The translations under genes and the position numbers were made by a program. From contig NC_089424.1 of assembly GCF_013426205.1 (NCBI RefSeq), positions 3,968,001 to 4,032,000 of the forward strand: a DNA stretch of 64,000 bases. The letters are read 5' to 3'. The notes under the pieces are model-generated. The model had not been told where the DNA came from and made no database searches. It saw only the letters and a list, made by a program, of their open reading frames with translations. Position 1 is the stretch's first letter, and each line of letters opens with the position of its first letter. The stretch is from Metarhizium brunneum (taxonomy: Eukaryota; Ascomycota; Sordariomycetes; Hypocreales; Clavicipitaceae). Shown in pieces: positions 10,103 to 24,690 of this stretch.

Positions 10103-12326
10103 TCAAGCAATTGTGTTGCCCTCAGAGTGCTCCTTATGGCTTGTCGACACACCCCCCTTCCCATCCGGGCTAGGCACCCGATGTTCTTCCATAATGACGT
10201 CGAATTGCTAAGCACCAGCCGTCAGCACAAAATATCCGTCTCCAAAGCGCACGCCGTCAAGCAGGGTACTTACCGGGCCATTAAATGTCTTTCCAAAAAA
10301 CACCCAGTACAATGCAATCAGAACAAACGTGATGCCCAAAACGACCGATACATAATCTAAAGACGTCAACAGTCAATATACCCGACTTTCCAAGCTTCAG
10401 GAGGTAACAACGGGAAACTCACTCATGGTATTCGACGTGACAGGCAGGCTCGTCGGGAAGCAAAAGAACTAAAATCCCGCCTACGTTAGTTTGAAAAAGA
10501 CGGCCATACACCAATCAAGGCAGGGACACGAGCGGAAAAGCTCACCACTGAAGTGACGACGAGATACACCACAGCCACAATATTCACAAAGTAGCCCGAC
10601 AGCGTGCCCATCTGGAACGGCGTCCTGGCGGTCCTGTGCGCGGCCAGCACGCGCCTCCCCCTGACGAGAAGCACCGCAATGGGCACGGCATACGAAATGT
10701 CCAGAAGGATGGTGCACGACGCGACGTATGCGCTAAAGGCAACCGCCGGGCCGAGGTACAGCAGTCCGAAGCAGACGTTGAAGAGGTAGCAGAAGAGGAT
10801 TGTGCGCACGGGCACATTGAGCTTGGGCTCGATGTGCGAGAAGAAGCCGTGGAAGACGACGCCGCGGTCTCTGGCCATGGCGTACAGCAGGCGGCTGGCG
10901 CTGGTGATGCTGGCGTTGGAGCCGTTGACGAAGCACACGGCGAGCATGAGGCTGAGGACTGTCGTGGCGGCGCGGTTCTTGGTCGCGCGGAGGATGATTT
11001 CTACGATGGGCATGCCGGTCGTCGTTCCGAGAATGGCCTCTGGGTCGTTGAAGCAGAAGAGGATGGCGAGGATGAACAAGGTGCCTCTGAAAGGAGGTCG
11101 GGGGTTAGCAGAGGTGTTTTTTTGGGAGGGGGAAGGGGAAGGGGAAGGGAGAAGGGGTGAGTTTTTGACGTACGTCACGCCCCCGACTAGAATGGCGTAG
11201 ATGAGGGCCCGGGGCGAGTCGCGAGATGGATTCGGCATCTCCTCCGTCATGTGGAGGACCACGTCGAAGCCGATGAGGGACAGGGCGGACTGGAGGAGGC
11301 CGAGGATCCAGGAGATGCCGTCTGGCCACCCGGTCGTGTTTTGGAAGTTGGTAAAGACAAAGTCGGCGTCTGTCTTTTCGGACATGGAGAGCAGCACGAT
11401 GCTGATGACGACGACGCCAAGAATGGACCAGTAGACTATAAGTGTACGCGGATCAGTTGATGCACGTGTGGTTGCGGAGGACGGAGGGGGGCCAACGTAC
11501 GCGCTCCGTCGTTCCACTTGCCGAGGATCTTGTTCCCCCAGATGTTGACCACGGTGGTGCAAGTGAGGATGGCGAGGAAGATGGCATACGTTCGCGCAGC
11601 GGTGATTTCGTACGTTCCGTTGGAGGCAACCACGGCCGCGGCCGAGATGAACTGCGCTACACGGCCGTCAGCAAAACCCTCTCCATGGACCCCTTGACAT
11701 ACAGGCATCAGGGGGGCATATTGTGATGATACATGAAGCAAAATAAAGCCCTTACACTACTAGGAGTGATCTCCGCGTTATCTTGCTTCATGCATCATCA
11801 CACATATCAACTCACCACCAAAGAAGCCCTGCACCGTGACGACAATCAGCCACCCAGCAATATTGATCCATCCCACGACGAAACTCTGCCGCGGGTTAGC
11901 AAAGACCAAACCTCCCCATTGTGCCCGGGTTCTCGGGGCGCAAACTCACAATAGGCAGCCTCGTCTGCTCCGGGCACAGCGCAAAGACAAAGTGATACTG
12001 CCCACCCGCAGTCGGCCATATGGCAGCCATCTCGCCCAGGCTCGCCACCACGCACAGACAGCACAGGACGCAAAAGATGAAGCCGTACAAAAAGGCAACG
12101 GATCCGCCAGACGGCACAATCAGCCCTATAGACCCCGCCAGTGCAATCCACGTACTACACACGCAAAACACCGTCAGCACCACGGCCGCATAGGACGGTA
12201 GCACAGCCAGGGAAGGGAGGGGCCCTACTTCAAGATGGCAAAGGCCATGGCCAGCGTCGACAAGGTCGACAAACGCTGCTGCAGAGCTCCATGGCTCGCC
12301 ACGGGTATTTCCTCTGAACCGCCCAT
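10103..12326 (-). CDS. Amino-acid/GABA/choline-type permease (APC superfamily)
   Basis: Nine exons, listed from the start codon: 12326-12229, 12154-11950, 11885-11816, 11656-11501, 11435-11174, 11086-10546, 10468-10423, 10356-10274, 10207-10103. They sum to 1566 bases, giving 521 residues, normal for fungal members of the amino acid/choline transporter family. Joining exons restores classic motifs exactly across the junctions: ILNTWIALAGSIGL (1/2), RLPISFVVGWINIAGW (2/3), GFFGGAQFI (3/4), FFCFPTSLPVTSNTMNY (7/8). About 12 membrane segments are visible, with GGVTGTLFILAILFCFND and the GSNASITSASRLLYAMARD block in the middle. Family role: proton- or sodium-coupled uptake of amino acids, GABA, choline or polyamines at the plasma membrane; the substrate cannot be told from sequence. 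It is divergent from the amine oxidase and shares a 1.05 kb promoter with it. Confidence 0.93.
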
Positions 12327-15106
<2,780 letters not shown>

Positions 15107-15225
15107 CCGTATCCAGTCACATTGGGCAACGTAGTAGCAACAGGCGCAATGTCGTTCACTGATAGCTAGAAAAGAGTATACACTGGCCGTAACATAAACC
15201 CCCTCAACTAGCGCCGTATCTGTTT

Positions 15226-16812
15226 TTACATGATCAATATTTGCCGTTCATGCGTCACAATCTCTATCCAATTTGTCGAGTCTTGCTTCGACCAGATGTA
15301 GTCCAGCGTTTGGAGGGCGAGCGGAATGCTACCGAACCTCGTACACTCAAACAGGCCCTTCAGGCGATTGTAAAAGAAGTCACGGTGTTCTGGTAGAATA
15401 CTCTCAGCAGACGCCACAAAAAATGCCCATACAAGGGCGTGGCGGCCTTCCACGTTGGGGTCCAAGTGAGTGACAGTCTGGCGAAGCCTTTCGACTGCCT
15501 CAATGGATGATTCGCGGGTTGCTTCGTGTGATGCACGGTTGCGATAGATGTAGCAGGCTTGGCGGATAATATCCTTCATGACTTGAATGTTTGCGTACTG
15601 TTCCGGGTCAGAACCAAGCGAAGGCGATGATGTCATAAAGTCCAAATAGTAGTCGGGCGATTTGGTAAATGTTTGAATGCCCTTCATTTGACTTGACAGC
15701 GGAAAGCCAAACAGTTGGAACCTGGGCAAGGAAGTTAGCAGGGACTCAATCTTGAAGACTGCTCCAACTGGGGCACGGCTCTACATTTTTGTCTGCTCCA
15801 TAATAAATGCCTTGGTGGTGTCGGAAAGACGCGGGTCATTCATCGCCAGCTTCGCGAGACGTGAAAGTAACTCGAGGAGGTAGACGTAATTATTTGCGCC
15901 CGTGATTGTGTCTCCAACCAGAAGAACCAGTAGCGTGGCCAATGTTGACATGTTGAATAGTTGTCCGGGTCCGAGATTGAGAGATTGCTGCCGTAGCCGT
16001 GAAAGGATCAATTCTTGGCCCCTCTCAGCAGCCATGTGCATGGATGGCATTCTCGAGGACAGATGAAAAGCTGCAATGACCGATACTGCCTGCGCGACCA
16101 AATCATCTTGGCATGCTATGGGTAGAACTATCTGGCGGTAGCCATTTTCATTGAAATCGAGGACCACCATTTTCGAAGCGATGAAGGTTGAGACTGCGAT
16201 GCAATTAGTGATTGGCCCCATCTAGGATTACATGGTTGCCAGAGGGCCATCATTACAGTGATCAAAGAGCATCCTCGACCTGGCAGGCACTACTTCTATT
16301 GCCCCTCGAGGCGACGGGAGCGATGCAACACGCCGGCATTGTTCAGCTTGCCTGGCTCTGACGAGCTCTCGCCCTTTGCTTCTGTGTGGCACTACTATGC
16401 TCATGGTCGAACTCGATGGCCCGGTGGTCGAAGCACCCGGTTGTCCTGATGAAGTCGGCAAAGCGCCGTCGTGTGTATTTTCCACATTGACAAAAAGATA
16501 GCTCTTGGACGCCTTCGACGATGTGGCGGGCAGTTGGGGAGAGCCAAGACTCGGTGTCTGCTTCCGGTTCATGTGTTTGCTGAATCGACACTCAATGCCT
16601 TGGCCCGAACACTTGATGCCTTTCTTTTGACACTTGAAGCACTCGGGCTCCGTCTTGTCGCAGCGAACGCGCCGCATCCGACACTCGTAGCAGCCTTTGC
16701 CTAGGGGGTCAGCACGCGATTCGCCACACGCAAAGCGTCACGGCCATGTTTGCCGATTGACACCGCGGATTCCCGACTGGCACGCACCATCGTTTCTCTT
16801 GGCTAGCGACAT
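15226..16812 (-). CDS. Zn2Cys6 transcription factor (fungal-specific TF domain)
   Basis: Four exons (16812-16788, 16700-16257, 16193-15785, 15721-15226) give 457 residues. The first exon encodes only MSLAKRND; splicing restores GKGCYECRMRRVRC. The binuclear cluster is complete: Cys12-X2-Cys-X6-Cys-X6-Cys-X2-Cys-X6-Cys39. A Ser/Thr/Pro-rich linker follows, then a middle homology region beginning SRMLFDHFSTFIASKMVVLD (joined across intron 2) and containing ENGYRQIVLPIA and VSVIAAFHLSSR. This layout fits the Fungal_trans_2 group. Without intron 2 the frame would meet two stops (TAA, TAG) around 16222-16230, so that intron is needed. It lies tail to tail with the amine oxidase (119 bp apart), and such pairing often marks a pathway-specific regulator. 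Regulation of the oxidase and permease is inferred. Confidence 0.9.
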
Positions 16813-19800
16813 GTTGGAGGCTACCGTGACCTGGGACTTGGGATTATCGCCCGCCTTGCGACCGACATGGTCACCGATGCACGACGAGACAGGATGGCGG
16901 GGTTACCGAAGGGCCGGATAAAAGGCGTCAAGTTTTGGTGTTGCCGTCGTCGGACTTGGCAGACTGCCGTGAAGACTGAAGCTCAGTGCTGAGGCTTGGA
17001 TCAGGTGACACAGCCCAAGTCGCCATCCAATAATTCGGTGATGTCGTGGAGGAAGGCACTGCGCCACTGTCCCGCTGCTGCCAAGTTTTTTAACTTGGGC
17101 ACTCACCCCGCTACCCTACACCAACACTCGATTACGTCAAGTACCAGTGACGTTTGAAGAGGCATCTCCTTTGGAGCGTGGCAAGTCGATGAAAATGGCA
17201 CCCTGTTTATACACATGTACGCTCGCTGGGTAAATACACAGGTAGGTTAGCGATGCTTTGGCTGCTGGAACAAGGCGATGGACGATCCTACCCATTGTCG
17301 CGGAATCGTGCATCTTGGAGGCGCCAATGTCGTACTAGATGGGGAATACAACAACGTGCCTGCGTTGCTTCATGTTGAACATATCTTCAGACTCTGTTAG
17401 TACATCCAATAAGTTGTCTTTATGCGATTCGAAACCGACAAGATGCGGATTTCCTTGGCCGGGAAAGAGCTGCGATTTCGAGTTGATGAGAATCGGAACC
17501 AAGTCCTCTGTCCGGACTCTGGAGCATGAATCCCGCCGTGACCATACCTGCTTTTCCCAGGCACCATTCCCATTGCTTTTTTTTGGACCCCTTTCAACGG
17601 ACCTGGTAATTTAAATCTGCCCTCTATCAATGCAGGGCGGCCCCTGGTGTCATTTTTGCCTCGGCAATGGTTGAAGTCTTGGCAGTTGTGCCCATCTTCC
17701 GATGGACTTTTGAAAAGGGCGGAAAACAAAAAAAGAACAGACGTCCCCAAATACTGTAATTTCCAAAAACTGAATGGTTGCACTAATGCATGAATTAATT
17801 CCCGGAGACGCACAATGGGGATACTACCATGTGCTGCCGCCCCTGGCTCGGTCATGTTGTTACCCGAAAGATGCGCATGCCAGAGTCTCACAAGAGCCGT
17901 TTGGATACTCAGATACCGGCGTTAATGCTCCAAAAACAGGACAATTCCGCCCTGTTTGTTTGCGCGACTTTTCGTCCACTACGGCTACGTGCCGTCGGAA
18001 ATTAGTACACCATTGCCGGCGTCGTATTACTTCAGGGAAAGCTCGTCCTGGGAACGAATACTGCGTAGCGTGAAAGTGGCGGCCAGCTCTTGCGCTTCAT
18101 ATCGACCCTGGGGAGAGTCTAGCTTCCGGTGAAGCAATTTCTCGTTTGACTGGTTCCGTTCTTTCATAATTCAACTTTTACGCCTCCTCAGCTGTCCAAA
18201 TTCTCTAGATCCCTATGGTCAGCCTAATTAAACTGGTCTCAGGTAGCTTCCACATTGGCCTAGAGTAGAGATTCTATCGATGAGCGGAGGCAGGTAATTG
18301 CGGAAAAAGATAGCCTTGAGCATATCTACAACTCATGCCGTGTTTGGGTGTGGCTTAAAGACTGAATGAGGGGTCAGATTTATGCAAAAAACTTGAGTTA
18401 TGCCGAGCCACAAATACAAGCTGCTTGCTGTCAAGCCACTTCCATGCCGCATACGGGATACGACTGTCGTCAGTACGGAGAAGATTGGTAGTACAAACCG
18501 GCAGTTGATGAGCCCTACATCAAGTTTCCGGGTCCCGAGAGCCTGTGGCTTGCATTCTCAACAGACGAGATACTTTGTCGGGAGCTGGTTCGACGAAATG
18601 GGCTGTCGGGCCGCTAGAAGGCGCCGAGGTCTCAAAATGTCCATCCTAAACAGATTGATGTCAGACCTAGAGGGCGCCGGCTGGCGGAGCAAGTGAAACA
18701 GAGAGCGAACTAGGCCCTTCCCATAGAAATGTTTGATATGCAAGAACCGCAGACTGATCAGCGGTGCTGAACACGTTGTTTGCCCGAGACAAGCCGCGCA
18801 ATCAGCTTTACCTGACATAAGATGCAGCAGTTCTTTAAGCTTGTTGCGAAACCATTCCATTGTCTGATGATTCAGCCGAATTTGCTGAAGAAACCGTGTT
18901 GAACACTGCATCGTGACTCTGCAAAACATGTCTCTGCACAACATGTAGTACTAAGACCACCATTCTAAGTAGGTTTTCGTCGCCATGATGGAAGTCGTAC
19001 CATCGGTGTGCCACGCTATTGAAGCACAGTCTTGTGTCCGGGTCGGAACGTCGGCCCCCAATACAACCCCGATCGGGTGCCTCTGTAGATATCATGCCAC
19101 CTTCCTGCTCGGTACGGAGTACTACCCTTCTTTTTGCATAAAACTCCCGCCATGATTGAGTGTCCCAAGTCAGCATTAGTATGACGGCGACAAAACATGA
19201 ACGGCTGAAGGCGAAAGCCGCGAATCAACTTTTCAAATGCTATGGCTGAGGATCGCCCGCGCCCGATGGCTTTTTGGTCATAATTTCTTGTGGCATGACA
19301 GCTGGCTGAGTAGAAGTGAGACATGGCATCTGACATTTTGGGGAGGCAGACCATGCACGGTTCATCAACTCCCGGCGGTGACATTTGCCGATGGCAGCGT
19401 GGCTGGCCGTTGTCGTCCCCTTTAGGCTGGCCGCAGCAACGGTCGCTCAGCCCGCGGCTCTTGGATGGCGCCTGTCTCACTGTCTCCTATGTATACTTCC
19501 CAATAAGGTTGTCGGGTGGCTTAGCAGAAGCTCCTAATGTGACCTGTCCCAATTGACGCAGGGCTGAACGCCGGCGCTGAACAAGGCCAATCGCAAAGCT
19601 CGTATTGATGTTTTGTTTGTGTTGTGGAGGAGCAAGAAAGCAGGAACACAACAGTTCTCTCCGGTGAAGCACAAGCATCCCGGCTTGAGGTTCGTGATGG
19701 AGGGCTGGGCGTATAACAAGTTGCCTTGTCAAGCATCTTGTGTATACGTAAGCGTACTTTTCCCCCTGGCGCTAGTAAAGTAGACGTGGAAACATTAAAG

Positions 19801-20820
19801 CCAGAAATGGATCAAGTTCCCGACCCACTTGGGCGCCAATGCTCCAAGACACATGAGTTGAGTTGTGATGTGGGCGATTCGGCACGTCCCAGCGTGGAGG
19901 ATCGGCAACTGGGGTGAGAGTCTAGACAAAGGTCGCCGACATGACGGACGAGGGTTCTTGGCTTGTTCCTTGCTGCCAAGAACAGCTATGATGGAACGAT
20001 AATCTCAAAATCAGGTGTTTTTGCCATGTCTCACAACATGGAGGGAGATATCGCGGTGCGCCTTCGGCCTCCATAGAGCACTGTATTTTCTTTTCTCCCG
20101 ACCCTTCGCTTGTGGTCTCCCAGATGTAACAAGTCCTCCATAGGCTGGATGACAGCGTACTACTCCGTGCCTCTGGAGCTAGAAAAAATCCAGTCATCAA
20201 TTGACGGTTGAACTAAGAATAGGTTCAGATATGTGCTAATTATAACCAACCAGAGACAGAAGCAACGGCCATAACACATCGATGGGATGTCGTTAGCGAA
20301 AAGGATTGCTAGCCCAGTGTTGACACCATATATGGTGGGTTCCTCCAATAAACTGGTGCAATAACCACACTGTTAACCAGCTAGAAAATTACCATTGACA
20401 CATGGCGTCTGACTAGCTTTGGGCTAGGGACCCTGGACGAGTTGTTCATGGACGTAGTACAATGTAAACTTGGGGTCAACTCGATCTCGGCTAGAGCCTT
20501 TTATGCAAGTACGTACGAATGAAGCACCTGTGTTGGCACAGCCGCACGGACGTGGCCAGGCCCAAGCAAAGGGTGGCACCAACAGGGTTCCTTCGGCCAC
20601 TACATTACCACCAGCCATAAGCCTTGTCTTGACTTCTATACGAGGATTAGTCGATAACTGAAAAAAGGAAGCACTACTTCGTACTGGCGATGATGTAGTA
20701 CGTAGAAAAAAGCAAAAGAAAATGCCCCCTATCGGAGATTCCATCGAGGCTACTCCGTAGCAACTCACGAGCTCTACCGAGTACCAAGGTCGAGAAATTT
20801 TTGTAAAGGCTCTTTCCAAG
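16813..20820. other. Gene-poor stretch of 4 kb
   Basis: No open frame here has a recognisable domain. The longer ones (minus strand 17397-17891 and 19016-19480; plus strand 18400-18696) have composition and breaks like chance frames. TACTCCGTA-type motifs occur at 19112-19122, 20161-20169 (one mismatch) and 20751-20759. I cannot exclude short genes with many introns. Confidence 0.5.
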
Positions 20821-20829
20821 TATAAATAA
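20821..20829 (+). promoter_or_regulatory. TATA box of the small secreted protein gene
   Basis: TATAAATAA, 117 bp upstream of the ATG at 20946, followed by a CT/CA-rich leader (ACATCAACATCACC...), the usual shape of a highly expressed fungal promoter. Confidence 0.6.
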
Positions 20830-20945
20830 TCCATCCGTCCTCCCCAGTCCCTGGAATCTTTCTTGTCATCATCAGCACACAAACGACCCAATCACTTCTT
20901 CTTCACATCAACATCACCCTCTCTCACAAACCCCCAACCGCAACC

Positions 20946-21282
20946 ATGAAGTTCTCCGTTGCCTCCATCCTCGCTTTGGCTACCGTCGCCCTTGCTGCCC
21001 CAACCAAAGACCACGGAGGTGATCAATGCAAATACGTTCCTTGTGTCGACAAAGACTTGATTGTCGTTGATGCTAATGTCGACGTCGACCTTGGAATTAT
21101 TGACCTTGACCTTGACCTTGACATCGGGGTTGGGCTTTTCAAGAAAGAATGCAAGGCATACTGCTGCCACAAGCCTTGCAACAAGGTATGCTTTTCACTG
21201 TATAAACGATTTTTATACTAGGATAGTACTAAAATTCTTATAGGGCGAGCGCATTCCCAACACCTGCTGGGTACGCCACTAA
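20946..21282 (+). CDS. Small secreted cysteine-rich protein with an Asp/Leu/Ile-alternating core
   Basis: Two exons (20946-21185, 21244-21282) give 92 residues. The intron has GTATGC, a TACTAAAA branch site and TTATAG, and removing it exchanges a run-on tail for GERIPNTCWVRH. The signal peptide MKFSVASILALATVALA is clear, so mature protein starts near APTKDHGG. The mature chain has seven cysteines (CKYVPC at the start; CKAYCCHKPC and TCW at the end) flanking an odd stretch, residues about 35-62, in which Asp alternates with Val, Leu or Ile (VDVDLGIIDLDLDLDIG). The spacing is not that of hydrophobins and I recognise no family. It could be an effector-like or cell-wall protein. The TATA box and leader suggest strong expression. 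Confidence 0.82.
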
Positions 21283-22720
21283 ATCACACCGGCCTGCAAC
21301 ATCTGTCCATACGCCACTGGCTTCCTGTTTCAGTCGCCAAGCACATAATACAAACATATATGAAGTTTCTCGCGTTGGATACGATTTCAGACCTTGAGAG
21401 CCGCTGATGTATTTACAACTTGAAAAGGTTGGGGGTATAATGTCTGTATAGAGACGGAGGTGGACCAGGATACTTTGTGATATTCTTTCCAAGTTACATA
21501 TTCTGATCAAAATCAAAAGTTATGACGGAGATATGCTGTCCAACTGTCATATTTCGGTGATTGATTTGCTTGAATGGAACATACTGTGAGAGTGATGGTC
21601 TGAATAGCATCTCTTTGGCTGGGCAAAGGCCCCAAGGAAGTATCTTCCAATCATTCGAGTAAGTAATCGGCACTGATGGGTAGAAGTATTGTCAAAATGT
21701 TAGTAATTCGAGTACAAGGGGCAGGAGGCATGGAGGACTTTCCAGTACGCCCGAGGACAGACCAAGCGGATGTGTGAAACTTGCCTCCATTCCACATTTT
21801 GCCGCATGGCTCACTTGCCAAGACATCAATCTTCGCTCCATTAACCAACCGCAGTACGGAGTACTTACCCTGCAGACATGCATGGTTTATGCGTCTATCA
21901 GACATGAAGGACAACCATTGTGTTGAGGTCACCACCGTGTAAGTGGTTTGCCGTCGGACCAAAAACTTAGTCCCCACATACCTTGTGCATGTTGTACTCC
22001 TTGTTCAAAATTTAGTCTTGGAGACGAACTCTATACGAGACAATCTGCAGTGGGCCAAGGTTGTACAGATTACGGATGCAGATCCTTCTTGTACATACAT
22101 ACATGTGGACGGGGGCGGGGCCGCTGTCAATGAATCTGATGCCACGATGCATGAGGTACCTACTCGCAAAGCGTTTTTGCTGAATAATTCTTTCATAATA
22201 ACTCATTGTACGCTCAAAGAAACGGTAGAGATGGGATACGGGTCTGTCATGCAGGCCAGAAACACCGCACTTGTACGTAGAACGGCAACACTCGCGAGGG
22301 TTCGTAACAGTTTCGTTGTGCCTCTTTCTGCCACTAATACAATTTTAGCTCTTGAACCATGCCTTTGGCGCACTCGGCAATGCATACCCAAGTACAGTAT
22401 TAGGACTGGCGCCGGAGATGGAGAAAATCTCTCCTTTTCCAGCGTCGGAATCTTTACCGAAATAGTAAGAAGCTTACAGGACGCTATAGAAAACTCTAGA
22501 ATCACTCTTACAGCTTCCACATCATTCAAGGTATAGCTGTTATTTGCCTCGGAACCACAATCCTTCACCTGTATATAACAATCGGCTGCGGCCTCGTAAT
22601 CAGCATCGACGTAGATGACGGGCATTGGTTCATCACGCCTGCTGAACCATTGAAACCTCTCGTGACAGAAAGATCCCAGTGTAACGTCAAGTAAATTTTT
22701 CATGGAAATATTAACTGTTG
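21283..22720. other. Intergenic
   Basis: Contains overlapping frames on both strands (plus 21943-22536; minus 22203-22703) with no recognisable motif; at most one can be real and neither is supported. A TACTCCGTA copy (as GTACGGAGTAC) lies at 21854-21864. Confidence 0.5.
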
Positions 22721-23176
22721 CTATCTAAAGCTAACCTTTTTAGTCTTCTTCCAGACGTGCAACTTCTCTCTCTTACCAGGCGTCCTCCCGTACCGACTAC
22801 GCTCCCGCTTAGCCTCTTCCCACTTGATACTCACATACTCCCCCGTCAGCATATCGCTGCTTAGCTTGCTAATATCTGTATTGGCACCGCTCGCCTCCAA
22901 CGGGTTCACAGTGCGCTGGGCATCGGCTTCCGACGCAGCAGCGAGGAGCTCGTCCTCAGGTCGCGTCTTGTTGCGACAGTACGGAGCATCTTTTAGCGCC
23001 GCAACATCATCGTCATGGACTGACTTTGTATTTTCGTCGGACCGTGTTGAGAGGGTTTGCCGGGCATGTGGAACTCTGTCAGCCAGCGATAGTCGCGGCG
23101 GGCTGTGATAGGCGTGGCAGAGGGAAGCAGGCCGCTTGATGGTGAGACGCCTTGCGGCGCTGAGTTGTAGCGACAT
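22721..23176 (-). CDS. Small conserved-looking protein with a mitochondrial-type presequence
   Basis: 151 residues, one exon as read. The N-terminus (MSLQLSAARRLTIKRPASL) is rich in Arg, Ser and Leu without acids, as in mitochondrial presequences. Then follow an Asp/Glu-rich part, DAQRTVNPLEASGANTDISK, and a basic tail ending KREKLHVWKKTKK. The mixed, non-repetitive composition and these blocks look like a real, conserved fungal protein, but I cannot name it. The final VSFR may be run-on into an intron, because a weak donor-like GTTAGC follows KKTKK. Its function is unknown; a mitochondrial location is inferred. Confidence 0.5.
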   Translation of the reverse strand: MSLQLSAARRLTIKRPASLCHAYHSPPRLSLADRVPHARQTLSTRSDENTKSVHDDDVAALKDAPYCRNKTRPEDELLAAASEADAQRTVNPLEASGANTDISKLSSDMLTGEYVSIKWEEAKRERSRYGRTPGKREKLHVWKKTKKVSFR

Positions 23177-24173
23177 TATCTTGAAATTTTACTTGATGTA
23201 CTATGTTCATTGAAGTTCATGACTGTGTGGTCATGATTAGAGAACTGTTTGTTAGTCTGCCTGAATAAGACGTAGGTGAGGGATGGATGAAGTCATCATG
23301 ACGATGCATTGCGGGCAGCCCCGGAGGAAATCTTTTTTTGGATATGAGGGGTAATAGAACTTCCGATGAACTATGAGAATAATTAAGAGGGATTTGACGC
23401 TATGCCGATTAGAGTAATGTTATTATGAGGCGTCGCTCATGAGTAGAAGCGGTTTATCCTCTGGTGACTGGTGTCATCCACGTAGCTTGGCCTTAACATG
23501 GCAAGACGGCCGAGCGAAACCACGGCACAAGGCTTCTGAAAAGACGGGGAAATAAGGCCCAACTATCTATAAGTAAGTACATCACGACGTAGCGGGATCA
23601 AGTGTATGTATTTAGATAACAAAGGAGTCCATACTGTCCGAATCAGGTTATTTCAAAATGAATATTTAATGCGGCAGAAGAGATGTAAACTACGCAAAGC
23701 ACTGCAATCATGCTTAACTCATTATCTTGTTACTTAATCCCTTCCATCCAAGGGGTTGCCAGCCCGCCACATTTGAAGTGTGGTTCAATTTCCAAGTTTT
23801 TGCTTCCTGTTTGGGAGTCTCTGCCAATCAGGGCGCGCGGACACACCAGATGACGTAGTACCCAGCACAAAGGGCCCAGGCATCGAGGGATATGATATCA
23901 TTTCCCAAAGATCTTTAAAAAGCATTCAAGCCGACACACATTCGTCTGTTCAAGTCACCACAGTCTCTGCAATCAGCACATAGGTCAACCTTGACGACAT
24001 CTACCAATATGGAGTGGGCATCGGCACAATACCAGAAACAGAAAGACATCTGGATCCCCTGGATAGAAGACATGTATCTCAAATACTTCACAAGTGATAA
24101 CAAAGCAAGCTACACTACGAGAGGTGCGATTCTTACACATTGGAGAACGATAAACTATTATTAAAGCTGGACT
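23177..24173. other. Intergenic
   Basis: Upstream DNA of the 22.7 kb gene, then moderately AT-rich sequence. No frame with a domain, signal peptide or repeat stands out. Confidence 0.5.
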
Positions 24174-24690
24174 CTAACACTCCCGATAGATAATCTTGAC
24201 AAGACCAAGGTAACTGGCAATGAGCAGGTCGACAAGCTGCAAGATGGCGTTCATGGACTTGTTGCCGGTCAGCTGAGTCAGGGCGGCCTCGCCCAGCCCG
24301 TCGGCGATCTTGTTTCGAAACAGGGAATAAACAGAGCCGAGAGACAGGGCGTTGACGAGGAGGGCAAATATCTACCAAAGCCGGGGGATGCCGTGGCTGG
24401 GAAATGATGCGTATCAACTTCCAGATTCGATGGCGCATATGATTGATGTAATGATACTGGATACGATTGAGATGTACACCGGTTAAAACTTGGACAATGA
24501 GACATGAATTGTAGCTTTGAGATATTTTAATACGGATGGTAATTGTTCGTGTTGAGAGTAGCCTGTCGCGCGTGGCCACCCTGTAAACCCGTGCATCGAA
24601 CCCCAGAAAATACACGCCCTTCTTTCGTGACTGGACAACAATCTCTTCATTGTCGAGTTTAGGCGTACCTACTTGGGTCTAAAAGATGAC
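24174..24690 (-). pseudogene. Unidentified coding remnant or multi-exon gene, minus strand
   Basis: Two stretches read like real protein rather than chance frame. 24371-24174, preceded by an acceptor-like TTTGGTAG, encodes 65 residues: IFALLVNALSLGSVYSLFRN, then a middle with GLGEAALTQLTGNKS, then LVDLLIASYLGLVKIIYREC and a stop. Upstream, about 24680-24570 encodes KLDNEEIVVQSRKKG followed by VYFLGFDARVYRVATRDRL. The DNA between them is AT-rich and no clean splice path links them, so this could be a degraded gene or the 3' end of an unusual one. Two hydrophobic segments in the last exon suggest membrane contact. I do not recognise the family. Confidence 0.3.

Noticed and set aside
17397..17891. 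164-residue minus-strand frame
   Set aside because: No start context, domain or signal; amino-acid use resembles random translation.
21943..22703. Overlapping frames of 197 and 166 residues on opposite strands
   Set aside because: Neither has a domain, signal peptide or typical codon pattern.
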